From Procambarus clarkii (Eukaryota > Arthropoda > Malacostraca > Decapoda > Cambaridae), in NCBI RefSeq assembly GCF_040958095.1, contig NC_091195.1, forward strand, positions 22,217,365-22,281,364: a stretch of 64,000 bases of DNA. Reading direction: 5' to 3'. The notes under the pieces are model-generated. The model did not search any database. It was not told the origin of the DNA and saw only the letters and a program-made list of their open reading frames with translations. Below are positions 20,981-32,140 of the stretch, in pieces. The number at the start of each line of letters is the position of its first letter. Positions within the stretch are counted from its first letter, which is position 1. A program made the position numbers and the translations under genes.

Positions 20981-21462
20981 ATGGGAAGAAAGACTTTTAC
21001 ACACTATTAGTCTTAATTTTAGTCGAGTAAATATTTTTTTCTGCAGAACATGCAAATAATTAAGAAATAACATATGTAACTTGTCTATGTCAAACATAGT
21101 ACTATTATTAAACTTAAAATGTAGACCCGTAGTAGGAGTAAGCTTCGCCTAGTGACATGGAAACGAATTCTGCAGAAACTTAATAGCTTATCTTGTACTA
21201 GAAGTAAGGCAGTGTAAATGTAATATTTAATTATATAACACTATGTAGCAGTCAGGACACAAGAGTAAATAAGAATTGCATAGACCACATTAACGCTTAA
21301 AGAAGCCCGCCCAAGAGGCCGGAAAGACATAATTGTAAATCCTAGGTGAATTAAGGGGAATTAAACAGGCGGGCAGAAAATACCTAGAGACTAGGGAAAA
21401 ACCTGATATGACAAAGCGGGAAAATTTAACACAGGGCGTGAGGCCGTGCCGCCAAGGAATAA

Positions 21463-21699
21463 GGTTATCTTGAGATGATTTCGGGGCTTTAGTGTCCCCG
21501 CGGCCCGGTCCTCGACCAGGCCTCCACCCCCAGGAAGCAGCCCGTGACAGCTGACTAACTCCCAGGTACCAATTTACTGCTAGGTAACAGGGGCATTCAG
21601 GGTGAAAGAAACTTTGCCCATTTGTTTCTGCCTCGTGCGGGAATCGAACCCGCGCCACAGAATTACGAGTCCTGCGCGCTATCCACCAGGCTACGAGGC
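21463..21699 (-). mobile_element. tRNA-Thr-like SINE (SINE-T)
   Basis: On the minus strand, 21699-21630 is a tRNA-like head: acceptor GCCTCGT/ACGAGGC, anticodon stem CAGGA/TTCTG around loop CTCGTAA (anticodon CGT, Thr), and T-arm GCGGG TTCGATT CCCGC. A body follows with AACAAATGGGCAAAGTTTCT and GGGCTGCTTCCTGGGGGTGG, ending AGATAACC. The non-tRNA body and multiple copies make it a SINE and not a tRNA gene. Confidence 0.85.
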
Positions 21700-21954
21700 C
21701 CCTCTGCTGGTGGAGGTGGAGGATTTCTTGACTAAAGGTAGGGCTTACTGGCACCTAGACTGACTGTAAAGGCAAAGATTAGCTGCGGACAGCGGAACAC
21801 TTGGAGACCAGCGCTGCACCCCCTTCCACAAGCAGAGGGTAGAAACTGGTGGGACACTGGCACAAAGCATGACAGGGAATCGGCAATTGCAAGACTGGGA
21901 GGCGGGCGGGTGTTTCAAGTGCAGCGGCGGCGGGTGCCGGCAAAGTGAGGGTAG

Positions 21955-22530
21955 AGCCGATTGATGAAGATTAAGTCACCCAAAAGGTGACACGGGCATG
22001 AATAGCCCGTAAGTGGTGGCCCTTTTGAGCCATTACCAGTATCAATAGATGATACTGGAGATCTGTGGAGGTGCGGCTGCACCCTGCGTGACGGGAGATG
22101 TCTCCCATGAATGTGTCCAAGATGAAGATTAAGCCATCTAAAAGGTGGCACGGGCATGAATAGCCCGTAAGTGGAGGCCCTTCCCTGGAAACACAAACCG
22201 AAACTGTCTCCATTTTCCGCTTGTTACAACTTGTAATAAAGTTGTTACATCTTGGCTTAACGTGTTTATGACGTATTAGAACGTTGTTACAACTTGCTAT
22301 ATTGGTTGTTATAACTGGTTAGGAGGTGTTAAAACTTGTTCGAACGTTGTACCAACGTCGTAGTTTCGGTGTGTGTTTGGTGGGTTTTGAGCCATCACCA
22401 GTATCAATAGATGATACTGGAGATCTGTGGAGGTGCGGCTGCACCCTGCGTGACGGAAGTCTTCCGTGTGCTTCTGCTGAAGACACAATTGTGGAGGGCA
22501 GAGCCCCAATTGATTGATTGATAAAGATTA
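21955..22530 (-). mobile_element. 160-bp-unit SINE-like tandem element, with MITE inside
   Basis: Minus-strand copy of the multi-unit element also found at 44420-44890 (+). Each unit has three stem-loops: CCAGTATCA/TGATACTGG, ACGGGC/GCCCGT and GCCACC/GGTGGC. Two to three units are visible (stems near 22047, 22400 and 22560). The tail is TGATTGATTGAT on the plus strand (an ATCA repeat). A MITE (22188-22380) interrupts it. Bases 22531-22619 finish a further partial unit. Confidence 0.75.
22188..22380. mobile_element. MITE, second copy, inserted in the 160-bp-unit SINE
   Basis: Nearly identical to 2766-2963. It splits the SINE sequence GGCCCTTTTGAGCC, leaving GGCCCTT on the left and TTTTGAGCC on the right. 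That is compatible with a very short (TT) target duplication. Confidence 0.75.
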
Positions 22531-22619
22531 AGCCACCCAAGAGGTGGCACAGGCATGAAATGCCCGTAAGTGGTATAATTTTTTTCAGTATTCTGAGGTT
22601 GCATTTAATCGTCAAGCTG

Positions 22620-23390
22620 TTATCGCGGGGGAGGATACTGCTTCACAGTCTTTATGAGGGTGTCCAGCTGCTGGACACCTTTGTTGACCAGGAGAGTGGC
22701 TGTGTTGATGGCTTCAGGGTGGCCACTGCAAGATTCAGGAACTCTTAAAGCTCTTCTAAGGTCATTGGTTGCTTCACATTCCAGAAGATAGTGAAGTAAT
22801 GGCTTTTCTGTGACAGTTTGGCAGAAGATGCACTCTCTCTGTCGGGGTTCACCAATCTCCCAGTTGCATCTGTAACCTAGACGTAGTCTATATAACCTAA
22901 CTGCTATTTCCCTGTGGATTCCTTTTGGGATATTTAACCTTTCTAATTTGGTTGCCTGAAGATACCATGTTGCAGATGGTGAACCTTCAGCTATTCTCTG
23001 GTGCAGGTTGGCTTTGTTGAGATGTGAGAGTTTTTTGGTGATGATGTTTTTTATGTTCTCTAGGCTGGGTTGAATTGTTTTATGTATCACTGGATGACGA
23101 GTTGCCAATTTAGCAATTTCATCAGCTTTCTCATTTAATGGGATTCCAATATGGGATGGGATCCAGTTTAATGTTATGTTGAGTCCTTTGCCTTTAGCGA
23201 CTGCTCCAAGATACAAAATGGTGGTAATTATTTCCACATTATCTTTCCACTGTTTTTTCCTAGTATTTGAAGTGCAGCTTTTGAGTCTGTGTGTATGATT
23301 GCATTTTGAGTGTTTTGTGCAATCACATATGCGAATGCCTATTGTATGGCAAACAGCTCAGTTTAGGTTGATGATACTAGTCCTCCCAGT
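22620..23390 (-). pseudogene. RNase H and C-terminal zinc motif of a LINE ORF2
   Basis: On the minus strand the first part (about 23370-23240) reads ELFAIQ*AFAYVIAQ and HTDSKAALQILGKN with a stop and a frame change. From 23237 the frame is open to 22620: LNWIPSHIGIPLNEKADEIA (catalytic loop), RLYRLRLGYRCNW, and a C-x2-C-x9-H-x4-C motif (CIFCQTVTEKPLLHYLLEC). It is an RNase H-bearing LINE of a different subfamily from 6553-7362 and 32548-33277. Confidence 0.8.
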
Positions 23391-23419
23391 CTCCAATATG
23401 CTTGTGCGCTGGTCGTGCA

Positions 23420-25002
23420 AAGAGCACTCCTCTTGACATACCAGAAACATTCTAAGGAAACTACTCCAAGCTTGTACTAAAGAGGCACCCTTCTTGAGCC
23501 CGGATGAGCACATGTATAAGCAAGTAAATGGGGTCGCCATGGGTTCTCCCCTAGGTGTCCTGTTTGCAAACTTCTACATGGGTACCATCGAACAAAAGGT
23601 CTTAGTTGACATGAACTTGAAACCGGCCATATACTGCAGGTATGTTGACGACATTTTTACACAGGTACCTGATGTCAGACATCTGCAGGAGCTGAAGGAG
23701 GCATTTGAGCGGAATTCTGTGTTGCGTTTCACTTACGAGATGGAGAAGGATGGGAAGCTGCCCTTTCTAGATGTAACAGTCATGGAAAAGAGTGGAGGTT
23801 TCCACACTGCAGTCTACACTAAGGAAACGAACATAGGAATGTGCCTAAATGCCAACAGTGACTGCTCGGACAGGTACAAGAGGAGTGTTGTTAACGCTTA
23901 TGTCGACCGTGCCCTCAGCCACAGCTCAGAATGGAAGGAAGTCGATGAAGAACTCTGTAGAGTAAGGCAGGTCCTAGTCAACAACGGCTTCTCCAATGGT
24001 TTCGTTGAAGACATCATAAGAAGGAAGGTGAAACGCCATGCAACCTCTGAAAAGACAACTAACCTAACACCTGTACCCCCCTATTAGACTATTTTACAGG
24101 AACTTCTTTTCCACAGCTCATAAAACGGAGGAAAGGGTCCTGCAAGATATTGTTAATAGAAACGTTATCCCTACAGACAAAAATCAGAAGATTCAATTGA
24201 CGATCTACTAGAAACCAAGAAAACGGCCAGCCTACTCATGAGAAACTCTCCAGACACAAAGCAGAATGCTTTAAAAGAGACCAATGTCGTCTATGCCTTC
24301 AAATGCCCACTTGGGGACTGTAAGCCTCAAAGAATTCAGTATATAAGCCAGACAACAACATCTCTTTCCAGGCGATTAACGATGCATAAGCAACAGGGCT
24401 CCATTAAGGAACATATAATCTCTTCCCACAACCAGACCATCACCAGAGAAGTCTTAACAAAAAACACTTAAATCATTGATAGATACAGCGATAGTAGCCG
24501 GCATGATATCTGCGAGGCACTACACATTAAGAAGTTGACACCAGCAATCAACAGCCAATTAATTAATGCTCAACTATATTCTACCCACTTCAAGACTCCG
24601 CATTAATATAGAAGCATCAAGAAATATGGGCCAATAGGCCCTCTGCAGTTACTTCCATTCTTCCCTTTAACTTACAAAATATTATACCCATTGTTTCGTG
24701 TTCTGTCTTGTGTTGAAAGTTTGTTTTCACCTCATCCAAAACTGTTGTAACATATCACCTCACCCAAATGCAGGTATAAAATCGAAGCTGTTCAGTTATA
24801 GTTGTGTGTGTGTAAACTAAAGTCTTTGAAAATGTAATAAGTTTTACGAAACGCGTTCAAGTGTCGCGTCAGACTAGAAATAAAAATGAATTTTGGAGAA
24901 TTGATTTTTCAGTTGCCATCAACAGTGATAAGAAATATAAGAAAGATAGAGAAAATTCGTGTTAGAATTATTAATCTAATTTTTTCGGTCATATTTAATA
25001 AT

Positions 25003-25005
<3 letters not shown>
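23420..25005 (+). pseudogene. Penelope-like element (PLE) copy 1, 5'-truncated and decayed
   Basis: Plus-strand frame from about 23424 to 24087: GVAMGSPLGVLFANFYMG, CRYVDDIFTQVPD (catalytic YVDD) and YKRSVVNAYVDRAL. An extra C in the C-run near 24075 shifts the frame. A changed codon near 24210 and a GGC-to-AGC change in the GIY-YIG motif (QYISQT instead of QYIGKT, near 24342) add to the decay. The 3' UTR includes a hammerhead-like motif at 24821-24875. The copy ends in (AT)n at about 25003. It is clearly older than the copies at 25438-32265. Confidence 0.85.
24821..24875 (+). ncRNA. Hammerhead-ribozyme-like motif, PLE copy 1
   Basis: Stem I AGTCT/AGACT; core TTGAAAAT; stem II GTAA/TTAC; GAAA; stem III CGCG/CGCG with a longer loop than the other copies; GTC at the expected cleavage site. 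The stems are unchanged from the younger copies although the coding part has decayed. See the copy at 32088-32140 for the detailed reading. Confidence 0.55.
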
Positions 25006-25438
<433 letters not shown>

Positions 25439-25597
25439 TATTTTGGTAGCAGTCTTTCCTGTAGACATATTTTATTAAATATGACCGAAAAAGTAAGATT
25501 AATAATTCTAACACGAATTTTCTCAATCTTTCGTACATTATGCTTCACTGTTGGAGGTAAATCAAAAATCACTTCTCCAAAATTCATTTTTATTTCT

Positions 25598-25650
25598 AGT
25601 CTGACGCGACACGGGCGCGTTTCGTAAAACTTATTACATTTTCAAAGACT
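25598..25650 (-). ncRNA. Hammerhead-ribozyme-like motif, PLE copy 2 3' pseudo-LTR
   Basis: Same sequence and fold as 32088-32140, on the minus strand: AGTCT at 25650-25646 and AGACT at 25602-25598. Confidence 0.55.
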
Positions 25651-25854
25651 TCACAAATACACAACTGATTAGAACTTGCGTTTCCCTGATTTTATATCTA
25701 CATTTGAGTGAGGTGGGAAGGGTGATGTGGCATTACATTTGAGTGAGGTGGGAAGGATGATGTGGCATTAGAGGATATTAATAGGGTATTAAAAGTATCA
25801 ACACAAGACAGAACACGAAACAATGGATATTGAATAGAAGTGTTTGTAGAAAGC

Positions 25855-28320
25855 CTATTGGTCCATATTTCTTGATGCTTCTATATTGGAGCGGAGTCTT
25901 GAGGTGGGTAGAATATAGTTGTGCAATAATTGGCTGTTGATTGCTGGTGTTGACTTCTTGATGTGTAGTGCCTCGCAAACGTCAAGCCGCCTGCTATCGC
26001 TGTATCTATCGATGATTTCTGTGTTGTTTACTAGGATTTCTCTGGCGATGGTTTGGTTATGGGAAGAGATTATATGTTCCTTAATGGAGCCCTGTTGTTT
26101 ATGCATCGTTAAACGCCTAGAAAGAGATGTTGTTGTCTTGCCTATATACTGGGTTTTTTGGAGCTTACAGTCCCCAAGTGGGCATTTGAAGGCATAGACG
26201 ACGTTAGTCTCTTTTAAAGCGTTCTGTTTCGTGTCTGGAGAGTTTCTCATGAGTAGGCTGGCCGTTTTTCTGGTTTTATAGTAAATCGTCAGTTGTATCC
26301 TCTGATTTTTGTCTGTAGGGATAACGTTTCTATTAACAATATCTTTCAGGACCCTTTCCTCTGTTTTATGAGCTGTGGAAAAGAAGTTCCTGTAAAATAG
26401 TCTAATAGGGGGTATAGGTGTTGTGTTAGTTGTCTCTTCGGAGGTTGCATGGCTTTTCACTTTCCTTCTTATGATGTCTTCGATGAAACCATTGGAGAAG
26501 CCGTTATTGACTAGAACCTGCCTTACCCTACAGAGTTCTTCGTCGACTTGCTTCCATTCTGAGCTGTGGCTGAGAGCACGGTCGACGTATGCGTTAACAA
26601 CACTCCTCTTGTACCTGTCAGGGCAGTCGCTGTTGGCATTTAGGCACATTCCTATGTTTGTTTCCTTTGTGTAGACTGCAGTGTGGAAACCTCCGCCCTT
26701 TTCCATGACTGTTACATCTAGAAAAGGCAGCTTCCCATCCTTTTCCGTCTCGTAAGTGAAACGCAGCACGGAACTCTGCTCAAATGCCTCCTTCAGCTCC
26801 TGCAGATGTCTGACATCAGGTACCTGTGTAAAAATGTCGTCAACATACCTGCAGTATATGGCCGGTTTCAAGTTCATGTCGACTAAGACTTTTTGCTCGA
26901 TGGTACCCATGTAGAAGTTTGCAAACAGGACACCTAGGGGAGAACCCATAGCGACCCCATCTACTTGCTTATACATATGCCCATCCGGGCTCAAGAAGGG
27001 TGCCTCTTTAGTACAAGCTTGGAGTAGTTTCCTCAGAATACTTTCTGGCATGTCAAGAGGAGTACAGGCTGGATCACGATACACTCTGTCGGCTATCATT
27101 CCGATTGTCTCGTCCACAGGTACGTTGGTAAACAGCGATTCTACGTCCAACGAGGCTCTTATCCCTGTGGCCCGTGCGCCCCGCAGTAAGTCCACAAATT
27201 CCTTTGGAGACTTCAGGCTGAAGGCGCAAGGAACATAAGGAGTCAGCAGGCCGTTGAGTCGCTTTGCCAATCTATACGTGGGTGTGGGTATCTGGCTAAT
27301 GATTGGCCGAAGTGGGTTTCCAGGCTTGTGCGTCTTGACATTTCCATACGCATATCCAGGTTTATATTCCCCAATGATCTTTGGCAGGTGGAGTCCGGAT
27401 TTCTTGGCGTTCACAGTTTCGATCAGTTTGTTGACCTTTGCTTTTAATTCGGCTGTAGTGTCCTTCGTTACCCTTTGGAACTTAGTTTGGTCAGAGAGTA
27501 TGATGTTCATTTTCGCCAGATATTCGTCTTTTTTAAGAATGACATATATTGGCGACTTGTCACCTCTCCTGACAACTATCTCCTTGTTCTCACGAAGGCT
27601 TTTAGCTGCCGCTCTAAGCTCGGGGGACAGTATGGTGCTTCTGTAGTTGCCTCGATTCTTTCCTCCTTCTGCAATAAGTTCTGCTTGTAAGGTATCTTTG
27701 GTAGTGACCTTCTTTTGTGTCTCGAGGTCGAATATGTCGTCCAACAGAATTTCCAACTCCACTTTCCGGGCCATTTCACTCGGTCTGGACATAACATGAC
27801 AGTTTATGCCCAGATTTAGGAGAGTGACTTGGTCCTCAGTGAGGTTAATTCCTGCAAGGTTCAGGAAGCCATCTCTTGGTCGTGGAATTGCCATAGGTCC
27901 TCCATATAATGTTGTTAGTTTCTTGATAATCCTTGTTTCAGTGCTGAGGTGATGTTGGTCTGTGAGGATGTCGAGGTGTTGTTCAATGCGGGTACGGATA
28001 CTATGGTCGATGTTGCTATTTCTCCACTCGTTTGTAGCATGAAGTAGTTGCGTTTTTTTGTCTTTGATTTCATTCTCTGCCTTGTATATCTGATCACGAA
28101 TCAGATCCTGGCGATATTTTATCGTGAAGGCTTGATTCCTTGCTGCTGGGTCGTGCACTTTAACATTAGTATATTTTGGTAGCAGTCTTTCCTGTAGACA
28201 TATTTTATTAAATATGACCGAAAAAGTAAGATTAATAATTCTAACACGAATTTTCTCAATCTTTCGTACATTATGCTTCACTGTTGGAGGTAAATCAAAA
28301 ATCACTTCTCCAAAATTCAT
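25855..28320 (-). CDS. Penelope-like reverse transcriptase with GIY-YIG endonuclease, intact 821 codons
   Basis: Open from ATG 28320 to TAG 25855-25857 with no lesion. PLE proteins copy element RNA and cut target DNA. Landmarks: SLDVESLFTNVPVDE (palm, about residue 392), GVAMGSPLGVLFANFYMG (about 460), CRYVDDIFTQV with catalytic YVDD (about 491), and the GIY-YIG nuclease with VVYAFKCPLGDC (about 706) and QYIGKTTTSLSRRL (about 725). The length fits the family (about 800-850). The first ~38 residues are encoded in the pseudo-LTR, so translation may instead start further in; no other start can be proven. Being intact and near-identical to copy 3 implies recent movement. A 5'-truncated copy lies upstream. 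Confidence 0.9.
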   Translation of the reverse strand: MNFGEVIFDLPPTVKHNVRKIEKIRVRIINLTFSVIFNKICLQERLLPKYTNVKVHDPAARNQAFTIKYRQDLIRDQIYKAENEIKDKKTQLLHATNEWRNSNIDHSIRTRIEQHLDILTDQHHLSTETRIIKKLTTLYGGPMAIPRPRDGFLNLAGINLTEDQVTLLNLGINCHVMSRPSEMARKVELEILLDDIFDLETQKKVTTKDTLQAELIAEGGKNRGNYRSTILSPELRAAAKSLRENKEIVVRRGDKSPIYVILKKDEYLAKMNIILSDQTKFQRVTKDTTAELKAKVNKLIETVNAKKSGLHLPKIIGEYKPGYAYGNVKTHKPGNPLRPIISQIPTPTYRLAKRLNGLLTPYVPCAFSLKSPKEFVDLLRGARATGIRASLDVESLFTNVPVDETIGMIADRVYRDPACTPLDMPESILRKLLQACTKEAPFLSPDGHMYKQVDGVAMGSPLGVLFANFYMGTIEQKVLVDMNLKPAIYCRYVDDIFTQVPDVRHLQELKEAFEQSSVLRFTYETEKDGKLPFLDVTVMEKGGGFHTAVYTKETNIGMCLNANSDCPDRYKRSVVNAYVDRALSHSSEWKQVDEELCRVRQVLVNNGFSNGFIEDIIRRKVKSHATSEETTNTTPIPPIRLFYRNFFSTAHKTEERVLKDIVNRNVIPTDKNQRIQLTIYYKTRKTASLLMRNSPDTKQNALKETNVVYAFKCPLGDCKLQKTQYIGKTTTSLSRRLTMHKQQGSIKEHIISSHNQTIAREILVNNTEIIDRYSDSRRLDVCEALHIKKSTPAINSQLLHNYILPTSRLRSNIEASRNMDQ

Positions 28321-28330
28321 TTTTATTTCT

Positions 28331-28383
28331 AGTCTGACGCGACACGGGCGCGTTTCGTAAAACTTATTACATTTTCAAAGACT
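28331..28383 (-). ncRNA. Hammerhead-ribozyme-like motif, PLE copy 2 5' pseudo-LTR
   Basis: Exact repeat of 25598-25650, shifted by 2733 bp. It lies between the truncated upstream copy and the complete copy, where cleavage would release a unit-length transcript from a tandem precursor (inference from known hammerhead-bearing PLEs). Confidence 0.55.
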
Positions 28384-28400
28384 TCACAAATACACAACTG

Positions 28401-29276
28401 ATTAGAACTTGCGTTTCCCTGATTTTATATCTACATTTGAGTGAGGTGGGAAGGGTGATGTGGCATTACATTTGAGTGAGGTGGGAAGGATGATGTGGCA
28501 TTAGAGGATATTAATAGGGTATTAAAAGTATCAACACAAGACAGAACACGAAACAATGGATATTGAATAGAAGTGTTTGTAGAAAGCCTATTGGTCCATA
28601 TTTCTTGATGCTTCTATATTGGAGCGGAGTCTTGAGGTGGGTAGAATATAGTTGTGCAATAATTGGCTGTTGATTGCTGGTGTTGACTTCTTGATGTGTA
28701 GTGCCTCGCAAACGTCAAGCCGCCTGCTATCGCTGTATCTATCGATGATTTCTGTGTTGTTTACTAGGATTTCTCTGGCGATGGTTTGGTTATGGGAAGA
28801 GATTATATGTTCCTTAATGGAGCCCTGTTGTTTATGCATCGTTAAACGCCTAGAAAGAGATGTTGTTGTCTTGCCTATATACTGGGTTTTTTGGAGCTTA
28901 CAGTCCCCAAGTGGGCATTTGAAGGCATAGACGACGTTAGTCTCTTTTAAAGCGTTCTGTTTCGTGTCTGGAGAGTTTCTCATGAGTAGGCTGGCCGTTT
29001 TTCTGGTTTTATAGTAAATCGTCAGTTGTATCCTCTGATTTTTGTCTGTAGGGATAACGTTTCTATTAACAATATCTTTCAGGACCCTTTCCTCTGTTTT
29101 ATGAGCTGTGGAAAAGAAGTTCCTGTAAAATAGTCTAATAGGGGGTATAGGTGTTGTGTTAGTTGTCTCTTCGGAGGTTGCATGGCTTTTCACTTTCCTT
29201 CTTATGATGTCTTCGATGAAACCATTGGAGAAGCCGTTATTGACTAGAACCTGCCTTACCCTACAGAGTTCTTCGA
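28401..29276 (-). pseudogene. PLE 5'-truncated tandem partner (C-terminal part of the ORF)
   Basis: The minus-strand frame ending at 28588 matches the last ~200 residues of the 821-codon protein, with sequence identical to 25855-26460 as far as I can compare. It includes the complete GIY-YIG region and the 3' UTR. It starts abruptly at 29275 inside the codons after YVDD, where an oppositely oriented PLE begins. Confidence 0.85.
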
Positions 29277-29299
29277 ATTAAAGAATTATTAATCTTACT

Positions 29300-31883
29300 T
29301 TTTCGGTCATATTTAATAAAATATGTCTACAGGAAAGACTGCTACCAAAATATACTAATGTTAAAGTGCACGACCCAGCAGCAAGGAATCAAGCCTTCAC
29401 GATAAAATATCGCCAGGATCTGATTCGTGATCAGATATACAAGGCAGAGAATGAAATCAAAGACAAAAAAACGCAACTACTTCATGCTACAAACGAGTGG
29501 AGAAATAGCAACATCGACCATAGTATCCGTACCCGCATTGAACAACACCTCGACATCCTCACAGACCAACATCACCTCAGCACTGAAACAAGGATTATCA
29601 AGAAACTAACAACATTATATGGAGGACCTATGGCAATTACACGACCAAGAGATGGCTTCCTGAACCTTGCAGGAATTAACCTCACTGAGGACCAAGTCAC
29701 TCTCCTAAATCTGGGCATAAACTGTCATGTTATGTCCAGACCGAGTGAAATGGCCCGGAAAGTGGAGTTGGAAATTCTGTTGGACGACATATTCGACCTC
29801 GAGACACAAAAGAAGGTCACTACCAAAGATACCTTACAAGCAGAACTTATTGCAGAAGGAGGAAAGAATCGAGGCAACTACAGAAGCACCATACTGTCCC
29901 CCGAGCTTAGAGCGGCAGCTAAAAGCCTTCGTGAGAACAAGGAGATAGTTGTTAGGAGAGGTGACAAGTCGCCAATATATGTCATTCTTAAAAAAGACGA
30001 ATATCTGGCGAAAATGAACATCATACTCTCTGACCAAACTAAGTTCCAAAGGGTAACGAAGGACACTACAGCCGAATTGACTTGGGTAAATACTGGTTCA
30101 GTAACAGGGTTGTTGATTTGTGGAACCAATTGCCGCGTAACATTGTGGAGGTGGGGTCCCTCGATTGTTTCAAGCGCGGGTTGGACAAGTATATGAGTGG
30201 GATTGGGTGGTTATAAATAGGAGCTGCCTCGTATGGGCCAACAGGCCTTCTGCAGTTACCTTTGTTCTTATGTTCTTATGTTCTTATGAATTAAAAGCAA
30301 AGGTCAACAAACTGATCGAAACTGTGAACGCCAAGAAATCCGGACTCCACCTGCCAAAGATCATTGGGGAATATAAACCTGGATATGCGTATGGAAATGT
30401 CAAGACGCACAAGCCTGGAAACCCACTTCGGCCAATCATTAGCCAGATACCCACACCCACGTATAGATTGGCAAAGCGACTCAACGGCCTGCTGACTCCT
30501 TATGTTCCTTGCGCCTTCAGCCTGAAGTCTCCAAAGGAATTTGTGGACTTACTGCGGGGCGCACGGGCCACAGGGATAAGAGCCTCGTTGGACGTAGAAT
30601 CGCTGTTTACCAACGTACCTGTGGACGAGACAATCGGAATGATAGCCGACAGAGTGTATCGTGATCCAGCCTGTACTCCTCTTGACATGCCAGAAAGTAT
30701 TCTGAGGAAACTACTCCAAGCTTGTACTAAAGAGGCACCCTTCTTGAGCCCGGATGGGCATATGTATAAGCAAGTAGATGGGGTCGCTATGGGTTCTCCC
30801 CTAGGTGTCCTGTTTGCAAACTTCTACATGGGTACCATCGAGCAAAAAGTCTTAGTCGACATGAACTTGAAACCGGCCATATACTGCAGGTATGTTGACG
30901 ACATTTTTACACAGGTACCTGATGTCAGACATCTGCAGGAGCTGAAGGAGGCATTTGAGCAGAGTTCCGTGCTGCGTTTCACTTACGAGACGGAAAAGGA
31001 TGGGAAGCTGCCTTTTCTAGATGTAACAGTCATGGAAAAGGGCGGAGGTTTCCACACTGCAGTCTACACAAAGGAAACAAACATAGGAATGTGCCTAAAT
31101 GCCAACAGCGACTGCCCTGACAGGTACAAGAGGAGTGTTGTTAACGCATACGTCGACCGTGCTCTCAGCCACAGCTCAGAATGGAAGCAAGTCGACGAAG
31201 AACTCAGTAGGGTAAGGCAGGTTCTAGTCAATAACGGCTTCTCCAATGGTTTCATCGAAGACATCATAAGAAGGAAAGTGAAAAGCCATGCAACCTCCAA
31301 AGAGACAACTAACACAACACCTATACCCCCTATTAGACTATTTTACAGGAACTTCTTTTCCACAGCTCATAAAACAGAGGAAAGGGTCCTGAAAGATATT
31401 GTTAATAGAAACGTTATCCCTACAGACAAAAATCAGAGGATACAACTGACGATTTACTATAAAACCAGAAAAACGGCCAGCCTACTCATGAGAAACTCTC
31501 CAGACACGAAACAGAACGCTTTAAAAGAGACTAACGTCGTCTATGCCTTCAAATGCCCACTTGGGGACTGTAAGCTCCAAAAAACCCAGTATATAGGCAA
31601 GACAACAACATCTCTTTCTAGGCGTTTAACGATGCATAAACAACAGGGCTCCATTAAGGAACATATAATCTCTTCCCATAACCAAACCATCGCCAGAGAA
31701 ATCCTAGTAAACAACACAGAAATCATCGATAGATACAGCGATAGCAGGCGGCTTGACGTTTGCGAGGCACTACACATCAAGAAGTCAACACCAGCAATCA
31801 ACAGCCAATTATTGCACAACTATATTCTACCCACCTCAAGACTCCGCTCCAATATAGAAGCATCAAGAAATATGGACCAATAG
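29300..31883 (+). pseudogene. PLE reverse transcriptase/GIY-YIG ORF, split by CR1 insertion
   Basis: The first segment, to about 30078, encodes the N-terminal region (PKYTNVKVHDPAARNQ to KDTTAEL). The CR1 insert changes frame and adds stops. The second segment, from 30289 to the TAG at 31881-31883, encodes the palm, CRYVDDIFTQV and the GIY-YIG region (VVYAFKCPLGDC, QYIGKT). Without the insert the frame would be open. The N-terminal pseudo-LTR codons are missing because of the head-to-head junction. Confidence 0.85.
30079..30288 (+). mobile_element. CR1-like LINE 3' end inserted in PLE copy 3
   Basis: It begins ACTTGGGTAAATACTGGTTC (the end of a CR1 ORF2: ...NRVVDLWNQLPRN...). It passes TATGGGCCAACAGGCCTTCT and ends in three TTCTTATG units, the short tandem 3' tail typical of CR1 elements. 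AATT flanks both sides (30075-30078 and 30289-30292), where copy 2 has a single AATT. A 5'-truncated insertion. Confidence 0.9.
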
Positions 31884-32087
31884 GCTTTCTACAAACACTT
31901 CTATTCAATATCCATTGTTTCGTGTTCTGTCTTGTGTTGATACTTTTAATACCCTATTAATATCCTCTAATGCCACATCATCCTTCCCACCTCACTCAAA
32001 TGTAATGCCACATCACCCTTCCCACCTCACTCAAATGTAGATATAAAATCAGGGAAACGCAAGTTCTAATCAGTTGTGTATTTGTGA

Positions 32088-32140
32088 AGTCTTTGAAAAT
32101 GTAATAAGTTTTACGAAACGCGCCCGTGTCGCGTCAGACT
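32088..32140 (+). ncRNA. Hammerhead-ribozyme-like motif, PLE copy 3
   Basis: Stem I AGTCT (32088-32092)/AGACT (32136-32140). Core TTGAAAAT (32093-32100) stands where CUGAUGA is expected. Stem II GTAA/TTAC (32101-32104/32111-32114). GAAA (32115-32118). Stem III CGCG/CGCG (32119-32122/32130-32133). U32134 pairs with the last A, then C32135 is the cleavage position (GUC). Against the consensus, C3 is U and G8 is A, which would keep the 3-8 base pair as U-A. Hammerheads are known in PLE pseudo-LTRs; activity of this variant is untested. Confidence 0.6.

Noticed and set aside
26423..27646. Plus-strand frames of 60-130 codons across PLE copy 2
   Set aside because: They repeat in antisense wherever the PLE occurs and have no domain; shadows of the PLE frame.
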